Position numbers and translations under genes: made by a program. Shown here in pieces: positions 51,129 through 59,572 of a stretch of DNA of 64,000 bases. The stretch covers positions 17,177-81,176 of the forward strand of contig CANMQI010000024.1 in the NCBI GenBank assembly GCA_947499955.1, read 5' to 3'. The DNA is from an uncultured Granulosicoccus sp. Its GTDB lineage: Bacteria; Pseudomonadota; Gammaproteobacteria; Granulosicoccales; Granulosicoccaceae. The notes beneath the pieces were generated by a model that had not been told where the DNA came from, searched no databases, and saw only the letters and a program-made list of their open reading frames with translations. Position 1 is the first letter of the stretch. Every line of letters starts with the position of its first letter.

Positions 51129-52075
51129 CGTCGCTGCTGCCGCAGACGTGGATCAACCCAGGCATAGGCCAGATCGATGACAAAGGTGACCATGACGACA
51201 GCAAACACCAGCAACATGACGACACTTTCCACCACGATCAGATCTCGCTGCGCAATGCTCTGGAAGATCAGGCGCCCCAGTCCTGGGAGAAAGAACACAT
51301 TCTCGATGATGATGGCACCGGCGATCAGAAAGGAGAACTGCAGGCCCATGATGGTCAGCACCGGAATCATGGCATTTCTCAGTGCGTGGCGAAGCAGTGC
51401 CTGGCGCTCGCTGAGTCCTTTGGCCCGCGCGGTTCGCATGAAATCCTCACCCAGCACATCGAGCAGAGACGAGCGCATGACGCGCGTGAGTATGGCGGCC
51501 TGCGGCAGAGCCAGAGATATGGCCGGCAAGGTCAGTGACTTCAAGCCTGCGAACAGTCCACTCTCCCAGCCGGCAAAACCACCGGCGGAAAACCAGCCAA
51601 GATTCACGGCAAAGAACATCACCAGCAACAGCGCAAACCAGAAATTGGGAATGGCAATACCCAGCTGGGTAAAACCCATGACGGTGGTGTCGGCCACGCC
51701 GCCGCGATGACTGGCGGCCCAGATGCCGGCCGGAAAGGCCAATACCGTGGACAGAAACAGCGCGTACAGGGCCAGCGGCAGTGAGATCCACAGACGATCA
51801 GCCACCATGTCGGCGACCGGTGTCCGGTAGGTGTAGGATTGACCGAAGTCGCCCTGCAGCATGCCGCTGATCCATTGCAGATAGCGAGCAGGTCCGCTCT
51901 GATCCAGACCCAGCTCGCTGCGCAACGCCGCCACCGTATCCGCCTGTGCGTTCATCCCCAGCATGTAGGACGCCGGGTCGCCCGGCACCACCTCGATGAC
52001 GAGGAATACCACAAGACTGGCCACCAGCAAGGTAGCCAGCAGGGAACCGAGCCGCCTGAAAAGATAATGCAACAT
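51125..52075 (-). CDS. Oligopeptide ABC transporter permease, DppB type
   Basis: An inner-membrane permease of 316 residues. It starts with the classic MLHYLFRRLGSLLATLLVAS helix. EVVPGDPASYMLG and a GxYxR-like LRSELGLDQSGPARYLQW segment lie in the first periplasmic loop. The EAA loop is ARAKGLSERQALLRHALRNA near residue 215. The C-terminus, AYAWVDPRLRQQRR, is normal. It is coupled to the DppC-type gene by a four-base overlap and follows the binding-protein gene after 54 bp. Confidence 0.95.
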   Translation of the reverse strand: MLHYLFRRLGSLLATLLVASLVVFLVIEVVPGDPASYMLGMNAQADTVAALRSELGLDQSGPARYLQWISGMLQGDFGQSYTYRTPVADMVADRLWISLPLALYALFLSTVLAFPAGIWAASHRGGVADTTVMGFTQLGIAIPNFWFALLLVMFFAVNLGWFSAGGFAGWESGLFAGLKSLTLPAISLALPQAAILTRVMRSSLLDVLGEDFMRTARAKGLSERQALLRHALRNAMIPVLTIMGLQFSFLIAGAIIIENVFFLPGLGRLIFQSIAQRDLIVVESVVMLLVFAVVMVTFVIDLAYAWVDPRLRQQRR

Positions 52076-52129
52076 GTCAGTCAGTCCTGCGTGCCACAGG
52101 GCACTCCCGGCAACACGCAGGGCATAAAC

Positions 52130-53608
52130 CTAGTCTTCCCAGTACACCGCCGTCAGGTCATTCGCCTGCGTGGGTGAGTTGGGCCACAGCCCCTTGAGCT
52201 TGCTGTTCGCCACGCCCGTGCGTGCCAGCTGAAACAGATAGGCGTTGACGTAGTCATCAGCGATGATCTGCTGCGCTTCCTGCAACAGGGCAAGCCGCCT
52301 GTCTGGATCGGTCTCGCTGCCGAGCGTTGTCATCAGCGCCTGAAGCTCACTGTTGTCATACTGGAAGTAGTACTCGGGGTTGGCATAGATACCGATATCC
52401 ATGGGCTCGGTGTGCGAGACGATGGTGAGATTGAAATCCTTGCCCTTGAACACCTGTTCCAGCCACTGCGCCCATTCCAGGTTTTCGATCTCGGCCGTGA
52501 TGCCCACGTCACGCAGCTGCGCGGCAATGATCTCTCCGCCGCGTCGCGCATACACCGGTGGTGGCAACTTCAACGATACCGTCAAGCCCTCTTCAAGACC
52601 TGCCTCCTTCAGCAATGCCTTCGACTTCTCGGGATCGAAATCCGACTGGCCCGTGAGATCGACATAGGCCGGATTATGCGGCGCGAAATGCGTGCCGATG
52701 GGCGTACCGTAGCCGTACATGGCCCCATCGATGATCTCTTCCCGGTTGATGGCATGGGCAACCGCCTCTCTGACCCGGATATCATCAAACGGCGCTGCCG
52801 CGTTGTTCATGGCCAGGATGGTCTCACCCTCGGTGGACCCGAGAACCACCGAATAACGTGGGTCATCATCCAGTTGCGACAGATTCTCTGGCGCCGGGTA
52901 GTTCGGGAAGGCATCAAGATCGCCGGCCAGAATGGCAGAATAGGCAGCGGTGGGTTCACTGATGAACTTGAAGGTCGCCTTGTCCAGCTGTGCCGGCTCA
53001 CCCCAGTAGTCCTGGTATCGGAGGATTTCCACGCGGTCACCCTGCACCCATTTGCCAAAGACAAAGGGACCGGTACCCACTGGCGAAGTCGCGGCCTCAT
53101 CGGCGGTGGCCGGGTCGAGAATGATGGCATCACCCCAGGCCAGGTTGAACAGCAGATTGCCATCCGCCTGCTGCAGATTGATCGCCACGGTAAGCGGATC
53201 GATGACCTCGACACTGTCGATATTGGCAAACAGCTGCTTCTGCGCATTGGTGGAGTCTTCCGCCATGGCGCGCTCGATGGAGAACTTGACATCATCGGCC
53301 GTGAACTCGGCACCGTCGTGGAAGGTGACACCACTGTGCAGCGTGAATACGTATCGAGCGCCGTCATTCTCGATGGCCCAGCTGCTGGCCAGTGCCGGTA
53401 TGACACTGCCATTGGCATCGAAGCGAGTCAGCCCTTCAAAGATATTGGCATAGACCACCTCATCAATGGCGGCCGCGGCCCCTCCCGTCGGGTCCAGATT
53501 GGGCGGCTCGAGCTGCATGCCCAGCGTCAGATCGGTTCTGGCCGCATACACCTGGCTGACGGCCGTGGCCAGTAACAGCATTGCCGGCAGGCGAAATCGG
53601 TTCTTCAT
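52130..53608 (-). CDS. Oligopeptide ABC transporter substrate-binding protein, DppA/OppA family
   Basis: A periplasmic family-5 solute-binding protein of 492 residues. The signal peptide ends near VYA-ARTD. Family blocks are GMQLEPPNLDPTGGAAAAID at the mature N-terminus, YVFTLHSGVTFHDGAEFTAD near residue 95, GTGPFVFGKWVQGD and REAVAHAINREEII. An excellent ribosome site, GAGGAG, precedes the ATG. It lies nine bases after the M20 deacylase gene. The ligand is probably a peptide or amide, judged from the enzymes encoded in the same run. Confidence 0.95.
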   Translation of the reverse strand: MKNRFRLPAMLLLATAVSQVYAARTDLTLGMQLEPPNLDPTGGAAAAIDEVVYANIFEGLTRFDANGSVIPALASSWAIENDGARYVFTLHSGVTFHDGAEFTADDVKFSIERAMAEDSTNAQKQLFANIDSVEVIDPLTVAINLQQADGNLLFNLAWGDAIILDPATADEAATSPVGTGPFVFGKWVQGDRVEILRYQDYWGEPAQLDKATFKFISEPTAAYSAILAGDLDAFPNYPAPENLSQLDDDPRYSVVLGSTEGETILAMNNAAAPFDDIRVREAVAHAINREEIIDGAMYGYGTPIGTHFAPHNPAYVDLTGQSDFDPEKSKALLKEAGLEEGLTVSLKLPPPVYARRGGEIIAAQLRDVGITAEIENLEWAQWLEQVFKGKDFNLTIVSHTEPMDIGIYANPEYYFQYDNSELQALMTTLGSETDPDRRLALLQEAQQIIADDYVNAYLFQLARTGVANSKLKGLWPNSPTQANDLTAVYWED

Positions 53609-53617
53609 AGTCTCTCC

Positions 53618-54952
53618 TCAGTCGGAATCCGTCAGCAGCAGGGTCTGCAATGCTCGACCCATGACCTGCGCTGCAACAATCATATCCTGTATTCCCACAT
53701 ACTCGTCGGGTTGATGCGCCAGATCCAGAATGCCGGGTCCGTAGGCGATGCAGTTGTGCAGACGCCCGATACGATCGACATGTTTCTGGTCGTAAGTTCC
53801 CGGCGAAACGACATATTGCGGCTCCTGCCCCAATCGCTGCCGAATGGCATCCGACACGGCATTTACCACGGGCGCATCCTTGGCGGTCATGTTCGGCAGT
53901 ACCGAGAAGAGTTCTCGCACTTCGTAATCGAAGCTCTCACGCTCGGACTTCACGCGCTCCAGCAGGTCATGCAGTTCGGCCTGCACCTCGTCGAGGTTTT
54001 CTTCTATCAGGAAACGCCGGTCCAGCACCATGCGGCAACGATCCGGCACCAGCGCCGAGGGCATGCCCGTATAGTCGCTGGCAGCTTCGGCCAGGCCACC
54101 ATGGATGGAATTGATGTTCAGAGTCGACTGACGCGCTTGTTCAGGCACCACCGGCATGGCCGTCTGGCGCGTGGCCAGCTGAGGGATAAGGGTGTCTTCC
54201 AGCGCTTCAAGCACAGCCCCCATATGACGAATGGCGCAATCACCAAGAAACGGCATGGAGCCGTGTGCGATATGGCCATGGGTCTCGACTTCTGCCCACC
54301 ACACCCCGCGATGCCCCAGACAGATGCGCTCCTTGTTCAACGGCTCGGGGATGATCACATGTTGAACCCGCTCCGGATTGAACCAGCCCTGCTCTGCCAG
54401 ATAGGCCACCCCGCCAAAGCCGCCGGACTCCTCATCGCAGGTACCCGAAATCTCGATGGCACCGGCATAGTCCGGGTGCTGCGCAATGAAACAGGCCGCC
54501 GCCACGATGGAGGATGCCAGCCCGCCCTTCATGTCACAGGCACCGCGCCCATACACCCGTCCATCACGCACCACACCGGCAAACGGATCAACACTCCAGC
54601 CTTCCCCGACGGACACCACATCGGTATGCGAATTGAAATGCACGCATTCACCCGAATGGCGTCCTTCATGGCGTGCAATCAGATTCCAGCGCGGATACTG
54701 ATCACTATCGCCCAGCGCACCCACGGCGCGCACGCGTTCAATGGCAAAACCATGGGGTACGAGTACCTGCTCCAGCAGATCGCAGATCTCGGCATAACCC
54801 TCGCCCGGCGGGTTGATGGTCGGCAGACGAATCAGCTGCTGTGTCAATTCCACCAGCCACGACTCGGCATCGGCAATGCGTCTGTCCAACGCCGATTCCT
54901 GCGCTGGATTCTGGGGTATGGCGGTGTGCGGTTCCTGCCCGGCGTCAGTCAC
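53618..54952 (-). CDS. M20 family deacylase/peptidase (ArgE/DapE/ACY1-like)
   Basis: A di-zinc hydrolase of 444 residues that removes acyl or carbamoyl groups from amino acids or cleaves dipeptides. Metal-site blocks are VHFNSHTDVVSVGEGW (His and Asp), GACDMKGGLASSIVAA (bridging Asp), and CDEESGGFGGVAYL (catalytic Glu pair). A dimerisation domain follows, and the C-terminal ligand region DQKHVDRIGRLHNCIAYGPG closes the site. The start is GTG at 54952, six bases after GAGGAG. It is first in the importer operon and not near the arg genes, so peptide or N-acyl amino acid use is more likely than arginine synthesis. Confidence 0.92.
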   Translation of the reverse strand: MTDAGQEPHTAIPQNPAQESALDRRIADAESWLVELTQQLIRLPTINPPGEGYAEICDLLEQVLVPHGFAIERVRAVGALGDSDQYPRWNLIARHEGRHSGECVHFNSHTDVVSVGEGWSVDPFAGVVRDGRVYGRGACDMKGGLASSIVAAACFIAQHPDYAGAIEISGTCDEESGGFGGVAYLAEQGWFNPERVQHVIIPEPLNKERICLGHRGVWWAEVETHGHIAHGSMPFLGDCAIRHMGAVLEALEDTLIPQLATRQTAMPVVPEQARQSTLNINSIHGGLAEAASDYTGMPSALVPDRCRMVLDRRFLIEENLDEVQAELHDLLERVKSERESFDYEVRELFSVLPNMTAKDAPVVNAVSDAIRQRLGQEPQYVVSPGTYDQKHVDRIGRLHNCIAYGPGILDLAHQPDEYVGIQDMIVAAQVMGRALQTLLLTDSD

Positions 54953-55122
54953 TGAAGCTCCTCGCTGAAGGTGGCCTGTTGAATCTTGCAGGTGTCTGTT
55001 GTGCCTGCTACCGGCAAGCTTGTCAAATGTGACAGAGCGTAAATTGCTTCAAAGCGGTAGAATTCACCGGTTAACGATGGCTTGTCGTTTTTCCGAACCA
55101 GCCTATTGGCAGCTCCTGAGAC

Positions 55123-55776
55123 ATGAATCAAAACCTGCGCGACCTGTTACCACAGGCATCACATGCCACACGATTCTGGTGGGTTCGCCACGCCCGCGTG
55201 CCGGAAGTATCGCATCGCATGTACGGCAGCCTGGATGTGGATTGCGATACCACGGATGCTCCCCTGTTCAAGGGCATTGCGGCGAAACTGCCCAAGGACG
55301 CACTGTGGGTGACCAGTCCGCTGAAACGCACCCGACAGACCGCCGAAGCGTTGATCGAGGCCGGCGCCACTGCCAGTGACTGGGCACAGGACGCCGATAT
55401 CAAGGAGCAGGACTTCGGGGATTTCAACGGCATGACACACGAGGAACTCTTTGCGATGCGTGAAGATGCCTATCTGGGTTTCTGGCCGTTGCCGCCCGAA
55501 CAGCAGGCGCCCAATGGGGAGAGCTTCTCCATGCTACGCAGCCGGGTAGAAGGTTTCATCGATCGCATGAATGCCGAACACCAGGGCAGGGATGTCGTCT
55601 GTGTTGCCCATCGCGGCACCATCCTCGCCGCCCTGCAGATCGCCCTCGACCTGCCACTGCGCAACAGCGTAAGCTTCGATATCGGCAATGTCTCTCTGAC
55701 ACGCCTGACCCATCACGCTGACGTGCCCGTAGGAGGGCCGCAATGGCGCGTGGTGGATGTCAGCTGGTTGCCGTGA
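55123..55776 (+). CDS. Histidine phosphatase family protein (phosphoglycerate-mutase-like)
   Basis: A 217-residue cytoplasmic phosphatase-fold protein. The catalytic region reads WVRHARVPEV (Arg22, His23), with Ala in the place of the usual Gly of RHG. Other active-site residues are seen: Arg in SPLKRTRQTAEAL, Glu in KEQDFGDFNGMTHEEL, and the second His in CVAHRGTILAAL. All chemistry residues are kept, so it should be active. The size suits small CobC/GpmB-like phosphatases, but there are no cobalamin genes nearby. It stands alone. The 170-bp region before it is shared with the divergent M20 operon. Confidence 0.9.
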   Translation: MNQNLRDLLPQASHATRFWWVRHARVPEVSHRMYGSLDVDCDTTDAPLFKGIAAKLPKDALWVTSPLKRTRQTAEALIEAGATASDWAQDADIKEQDFGDFNGMTHEELFAMREDAYLGFWPLPPEQQAPNGESFSMLRSRVEGFIDRMNAEHQGRDVVCVAHRGTILAALQIALDLPLRNSVSFDIGNVSLTRLTHHADVPVGGPQWRVVDVSWLP

Positions 55777-55933
55777 TCGGGCGGCTCTGATCGGCCGCCT
55801 TGACTGATCTGACGAGCTATCCTGATTGACTTGGCCGCAGATATGGCTGGCTGCCCGGACTGACCTGATGGGTTACTTGACTGACCCGATGAGCTACCCT
55901 CACGAACCGGCAGCTGCGGCAGACAAGCAGAAA

Positions 55934-55965
55934 GCCCCAGACCCTGCAGAACAGCAGTCCGGGGC
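55934..55965 (-). terminator. Rho-independent-like terminator of fadBA
   Basis: On the minus strand GCCCCGGAC pairs with GTCTGGGGC (9 bp, one G-U), followed by TTTCTGCTTGTCT. It lies 31 bp after the fadA stop. The remaining 55777-55933 stretch holds imperfect repeats of a TGACTGAYCTGATG-like phrase and no gene. Confidence 0.7.
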
Positions 55966-55996
55966 AAACTTGCACTGTTGAAGTGCTGCCCTTGCC

Positions 55997-57178
55997 TTAC
56001 TTCAGGCGTTCGAAGACCGTGGCAATGCCCTGACCCATGCCGATGCACATGGTCGCCAGACCCAGCTCACCGTCATTCTGCTGCATGACGTTCAGCAGCG
56101 TGGTGCAGATTCGGGTACCGGAACAACCCAGCGGATGACCCAAGGCGATGGCACCGCCATTGAGATTCACCTTCTGGTCCATGTGCTCGATCAGACCCAG
56201 GTCCTTCATGACTGGTAACGATTGCGCCGCAAAGGCCTCGTTCAGCTCGACGTAATCGATATCCTCGATGGACATGCCGGCACGCTTCAAGGCCTTTCTG
56301 GCGGCAGGCACCGGACCATAACCCATGATGGCCGGATCACAGCCACTGACTGCCATGCTGCGCACACGGGCTATCGGCTGCAAGCCCAGGCTCATGGCCT
56401 TCTCGCCGGACATCATCAGCATGGCGGATGCACCGTCGGCAATTGCCGAAGAACTTCCGGCGGTGACAGTACCGGTTTTCGGAATGAACGCCGGCCGCAA
56501 TGACGCCAGAGCTTCGAGCGAGGCATCACCGCGAATGACTTCATCCTTCTCGATCATGCTCAGCGCACCATTCGCATCGTGACCTTGAATGGGGACAATC
56601 TCGTTATCGAAGCGCCCGGCATCGGAGGCCGCCTGGGCACGCTGGTGAGAACGCAGGGCGAACTTGTCCTGATCTTCTCGTGAAATACCGTGGATCTGCC
56701 CCAGCATCTCGGCAGTCACACCCATCATCATGGAAGCCTTGGCCGCATACAGACTGACCGACGGATTGATATCGATACCGTGCATCATCGGCACATGCTG
56801 CATATGCTCGACACCACCCACCACGAAGACATCCCCGTAGCCTGTCATGATGCCTTGAGCCGCAGTGTGCAGAGCACTCATCGATGAGCCACACAAACGA
56901 CTGACCGTCTGTGCCGCGACCTGTTTTGGCAGGCCTGCCAGTAAGCCCACACTGCGAGCTACATTGAACCCCTGCTCCAGCGTCTGGTTCACACAGCCCC
57001 AGACGATGTCCTCGACATCCCCTCGGTCCACTGACGGATTACGCACGAACAGCGCATCCACCAGTGCCGCCGAGAGATTCTCTGCCCGCACATGCGTGAA
57101 CCCACCGCCCTTGGACCGTGCCATGGGTGAGCGAACGCCATCGACGATGACGACATCGCGTGCCTGATAGCTGCTCAT
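55997..57178 (-). CDS. fadA: 3-ketoacyl-CoA thiolase
   Basis: The beta subunit of the fatty-acid oxidation complex (393 residues), which releases acetyl-CoA from 3-ketoacyl-CoA. The nucleophile Cys lies in VSRLCGSSMSALHTAAQG (near residue 95). The His in ALGHPLGCSGTRI and the second Cys in ATMCIGMGQGIATVF complete the site. The N-terminus, DVVIVDGVRSPMARSKGGGF, is typical of FadA. It overlaps the fadB stop by four bases (ATGA), the normal fadBA order. The 3' hairpin closes the operon. Confidence 0.97.
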   Translation of the reverse strand: MSSYQARDVVIVDGVRSPMARSKGGGFTHVRAENLSAALVDALFVRNPSVDRGDVEDIVWGCVNQTLEQGFNVARSVGLLAGLPKQVAAQTVSRLCGSSMSALHTAAQGIMTGYGDVFVVGGVEHMQHVPMMHGIDINPSVSLYAAKASMMMGVTAEMLGQIHGISREDQDKFALRSHQRAQAASDAGRFDNEIVPIQGHDANGALSMIEKDEVIRGDASLEALASLRPAFIPKTGTVTAGSSSAIADGASAMLMMSGEKAMSLGLQPIARVRSMAVSGCDPAIMGYGPVPAARKALKRAGMSIEDIDYVELNEAFAAQSLPVMKDLGLIEHMDQKVNLNGGAIALGHPLGCSGTRICTTLLNVMQQNDGELGLATMCIGMGQGIATVFERLK

Positions 57179-59361
57179 GACTGTGCTCCTGAATTGTTGG
57201 CAGCGCCAGCTGCTGCGCTTGCGTGGTAGGTCTCGCCGTTCTCTGCCATCTTGCGCATCGTCTCGGTCGGCTGATACAAGGCACCCAGCTCGGCGAATTC
57301 ATCCGCCCGCTGGCAGAAGGCCGCCATACCCATCGTGTCGACATGGTGCAGAGCACCTCCGCGGAACGGCGGGAAACCCACGCCGTACACCAGTCCCATA
57401 TCCACTTCAAAGGCTGCACTGACGATGTTGTCTTCCAGACACCGGGCGGATTCGATACACAGGGGAATCATCAGACGATCGACAATATCCTGCTCACTGA
57501 ACTCGGTCTTGGCTGCCTGCACACTGGCGATGATCGGGTCGACATCGGGGTCTGCCAGCTTCTGCGGCTTGCCACGCTTGTCAGCTTCATAGCGATAGAA
57601 ACCCTTGCCGTTCTTCTGACCCAGACGATCGGCTTCATACAGTGCATCGACGATGGTCTTGGTGTCACTGGCCATGCGATCGGGAAAACCCTCGGCAATG
57701 ACATCAGCAGCATGCTTGCCGGTATCCATACCCACCACGTCCAGCAGATAGGCGGGACCCATGGGCCAGCCGAACCTCTCCAGCGCCTTGTCGATGGCAC
57801 GAAAATCCGCGCCATCGGCGATCAGCTTGTTGAAGCCTGCGAAATAGGCGAACAGAATGCGATTTACCAGAAATCCCGGACAATCATTGACCACAATAGG
57901 TGTCTTGCGCATGGCCAGGGCATAGGCCACGGTGGTGGCAATGGCTTCCTCTGAAGACGTGTTGGCGCGAATGACCTCAACCAGTGGCATTGCGTGCACC
58001 GGGTTGAAAAAGTGCATGCCGCAGAAGTTCTCGGGCCGCTTCAGCGCAGAGGCCAGCAGATCGACCGAGATGGTGGAGGTATTGGTGGTGACAATGGTGT
58101 CGTCGCTGACCTGCCCTTCCACTTCGGCCAGTACCGCCATCTTGACCTTCGGATTCTCGACCACGGCCTCGACCACCAGGTCCACCGCACCGAATTCTCC
58201 GTAGCTCAGCGCCGGCTGAATGGCATTGAGTACACCTGCCATGCCTTCAGGCTTCATCCTGCCACGACTGATCTGCTTCTTCAGCAGCTTGCCCGCTTCA
58301 TCAAGACCCGCCTGCAAGGCTTCCGGGCGAATGTCCTTCATGGTGATGGGCACGCCATTGGACGCCGATTGATAGGCGATACCGCCTCCCATGATGCCGG
58401 CGCCCAGTACCGCTGAATGCTTCACCGGTCGGGCATCCTTGCTCTGCTTGCGTGCCAGTCGTTTCAGGGCCTGATCGTTGAGAAAGATACCGACCAGACT
58501 TGCCGCAACATCGGTCTTGCCCAGCTTCACGAAGCTTGCGCTTTCGATAGGCAGAGCCTCATCCCGGGACTTGCCGGCGTGTTTGGCAACCGTGCCGACA
58601 ATGGTCAGCGGGGACGGGTAATGGGGGCCAGCCTTGGCACCGACAACACCCTTGGCCGACTCGATGGCCATGTTGAATTCCAGCTCGGAGAGCATCAGAG
58701 GAGACTTCTTCCGGGCGCGGCGCGAGGCCACTTCCATCTTGCCCGCACGCACCTGCTCGATGATGGAAATGGCGGCCGCGCGAACATCACCGTCATGCAC
58801 CACGGCATCGATGGCGCCATCCTTCAATGCATCCGCCGCTTTCTTCGACACACCGGTGCACATCCATTCAAAGGCGTTATCAACACCGATGAGTCGCGGC
58901 AGTCGGATGGAGCCACCCCAGCCGGGCATGATGCCGAGCTTCACTTCCGGCAATCCCATGCGCGCCGTCGGGGCGGCAACACGGAAATCACTGGCCAGAC
59001 AGATCTCGAACCCCCCACCCTGCGCTTCACCATTGATGGCAGCCACTGTGGGAAATGGCAAGTCCTCGAAGCGGTTGAACATGCTGTTGACTTCATTGAG
59101 CATGGTCATCAACACTTCATCCGGTGAGGCGAAGTACCCCAGGAACTCGGTGATATCAGCACCGGCGATGAAGACGCCCTTGGTGCTGGACAATACAAGA
59201 CCTGCCACACCTGACTCCTTATCGATGGAGTCCAGTACTTGTCCGAATTCTGCCAGGGCACTGCGATTGAAGACATTGACCTTCTGCCCTTCACTGTCAA
59301 AGGACAGCTCGAGGATGTCATTGTCGCGAGTCAGCTTGAAAGCTGCGCCGTTGAAAAGCAT
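57175..59361 (-). CDS. fadB: Fatty-acid oxidation complex subunit alpha
   Basis: A 728-residue multifunctional enzyme: enoyl-CoA hydratase/isomerase at the N-terminus and 3-hydroxyacyl-CoA dehydrogenase at the C-terminus. The hydratase domain has GVFIAGADITEFL and INGEAQGGGFEICLASDFR, with Glu in PEVKLGIMPGWGGSIRLPR. The dehydrogenase domain has AVLGAGIMGGGIAYQSA, NTSTISVDLLA, FCGMHFFNPVHAMPLVE and NRILFAYFAGF. Length and N-terminus fit FadB rather than FadJ. AGGAG lies ten bases before the ATG. A palindrome 120 bp upstream could be an operator. Confidence 0.97.
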   Translation of the reverse strand: MLFNGAAFKLTRDNDILELSFDSEGQKVNVFNRSALAEFGQVLDSIDKESGVAGLVLSSTKGVFIAGADITEFLGYFASPDEVLMTMLNEVNSMFNRFEDLPFPTVAAINGEAQGGGFEICLASDFRVAAPTARMGLPEVKLGIMPGWGGSIRLPRLIGVDNAFEWMCTGVSKKAADALKDGAIDAVVHDGDVRAAAISIIEQVRAGKMEVASRRARKKSPLMLSELEFNMAIESAKGVVGAKAGPHYPSPLTIVGTVAKHAGKSRDEALPIESASFVKLGKTDVAASLVGIFLNDQALKRLARKQSKDARPVKHSAVLGAGIMGGGIAYQSASNGVPITMKDIRPEALQAGLDEAGKLLKKQISRGRMKPEGMAGVLNAIQPALSYGEFGAVDLVVEAVVENPKVKMAVLAEVEGQVSDDTIVTTNTSTISVDLLASALKRPENFCGMHFFNPVHAMPLVEVIRANTSSEEAIATTVAYALAMRKTPIVVNDCPGFLVNRILFAYFAGFNKLIADGADFRAIDKALERFGWPMGPAYLLDVVGMDTGKHAADVIAEGFPDRMASDTKTIVDALYEADRLGQKNGKGFYRYEADKRGKPQKLADPDVDPIIASVQAAKTEFSEQDIVDRLMIPLCIESARCLEDNIVSAAFEVDMGLVYGVGFPPFRGGALHHVDTMGMAAFCQRADEFAELGALYQPTETMRKMAENGETYHASAAAGAANNSGAQS

Positions 59362-59479
59362 GAGCGAAAGCTCCTACGGTTATTGTACGAATGGGCAAGA
59401 GTCCGGTGCCTCAATGAAAGCGCGCGGGCTATTGCAGAATGAATGCATGTACTTGAGGGTGAATGTTACGCCGCCCCTT

Positions 59480-59494
59480 GGTTGTCAAACAACC
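59480..59494. promoter_or_regulatory. Palindrome upstream of fadB, possible operator
   Basis: The perfect inverted repeat GGTTGT-CAA-ACAACC lies about 120 bp upstream of fadB and about 80 bp after the end of the acyl-CoA dehydrogenase gene. Its size suits a dimeric repressor site, such as a TetR-type fatty-acid regulator. A second, longer inverted repeat (ACATCACCG/CGGTGATGT, 59497-59531) follows and may be the terminator of the upstream gene. Neither matches a motif I can name. Confidence 0.35.
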
Positions 59495-59572
59495 GAACAT
59501 CACCGCCATGTTACGTGCGTGACGGTGATGTTGGCTATCAGGGCAGGAAATCGGTACAAAACGCCTCGGTAA

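Noticed and set aside
52412..53575. A 387-residue open frame antisense to the peptide-binding protein gene
   Set aside because: It lies wholly opposite a clear family-5 binding protein with signal peptide and ribosome site. Long antisense frames are common in GC-rich codon use, and the sequence has no domain features.
53618..54952. Calling the M20 enzyme argE
   Set aside because: It is in a peptide importer operon about 20 kb from argD-argF, and its sequence fits the broader ArgE/DapE/ACY1 group, so an arginine-synthesis role is not supported.
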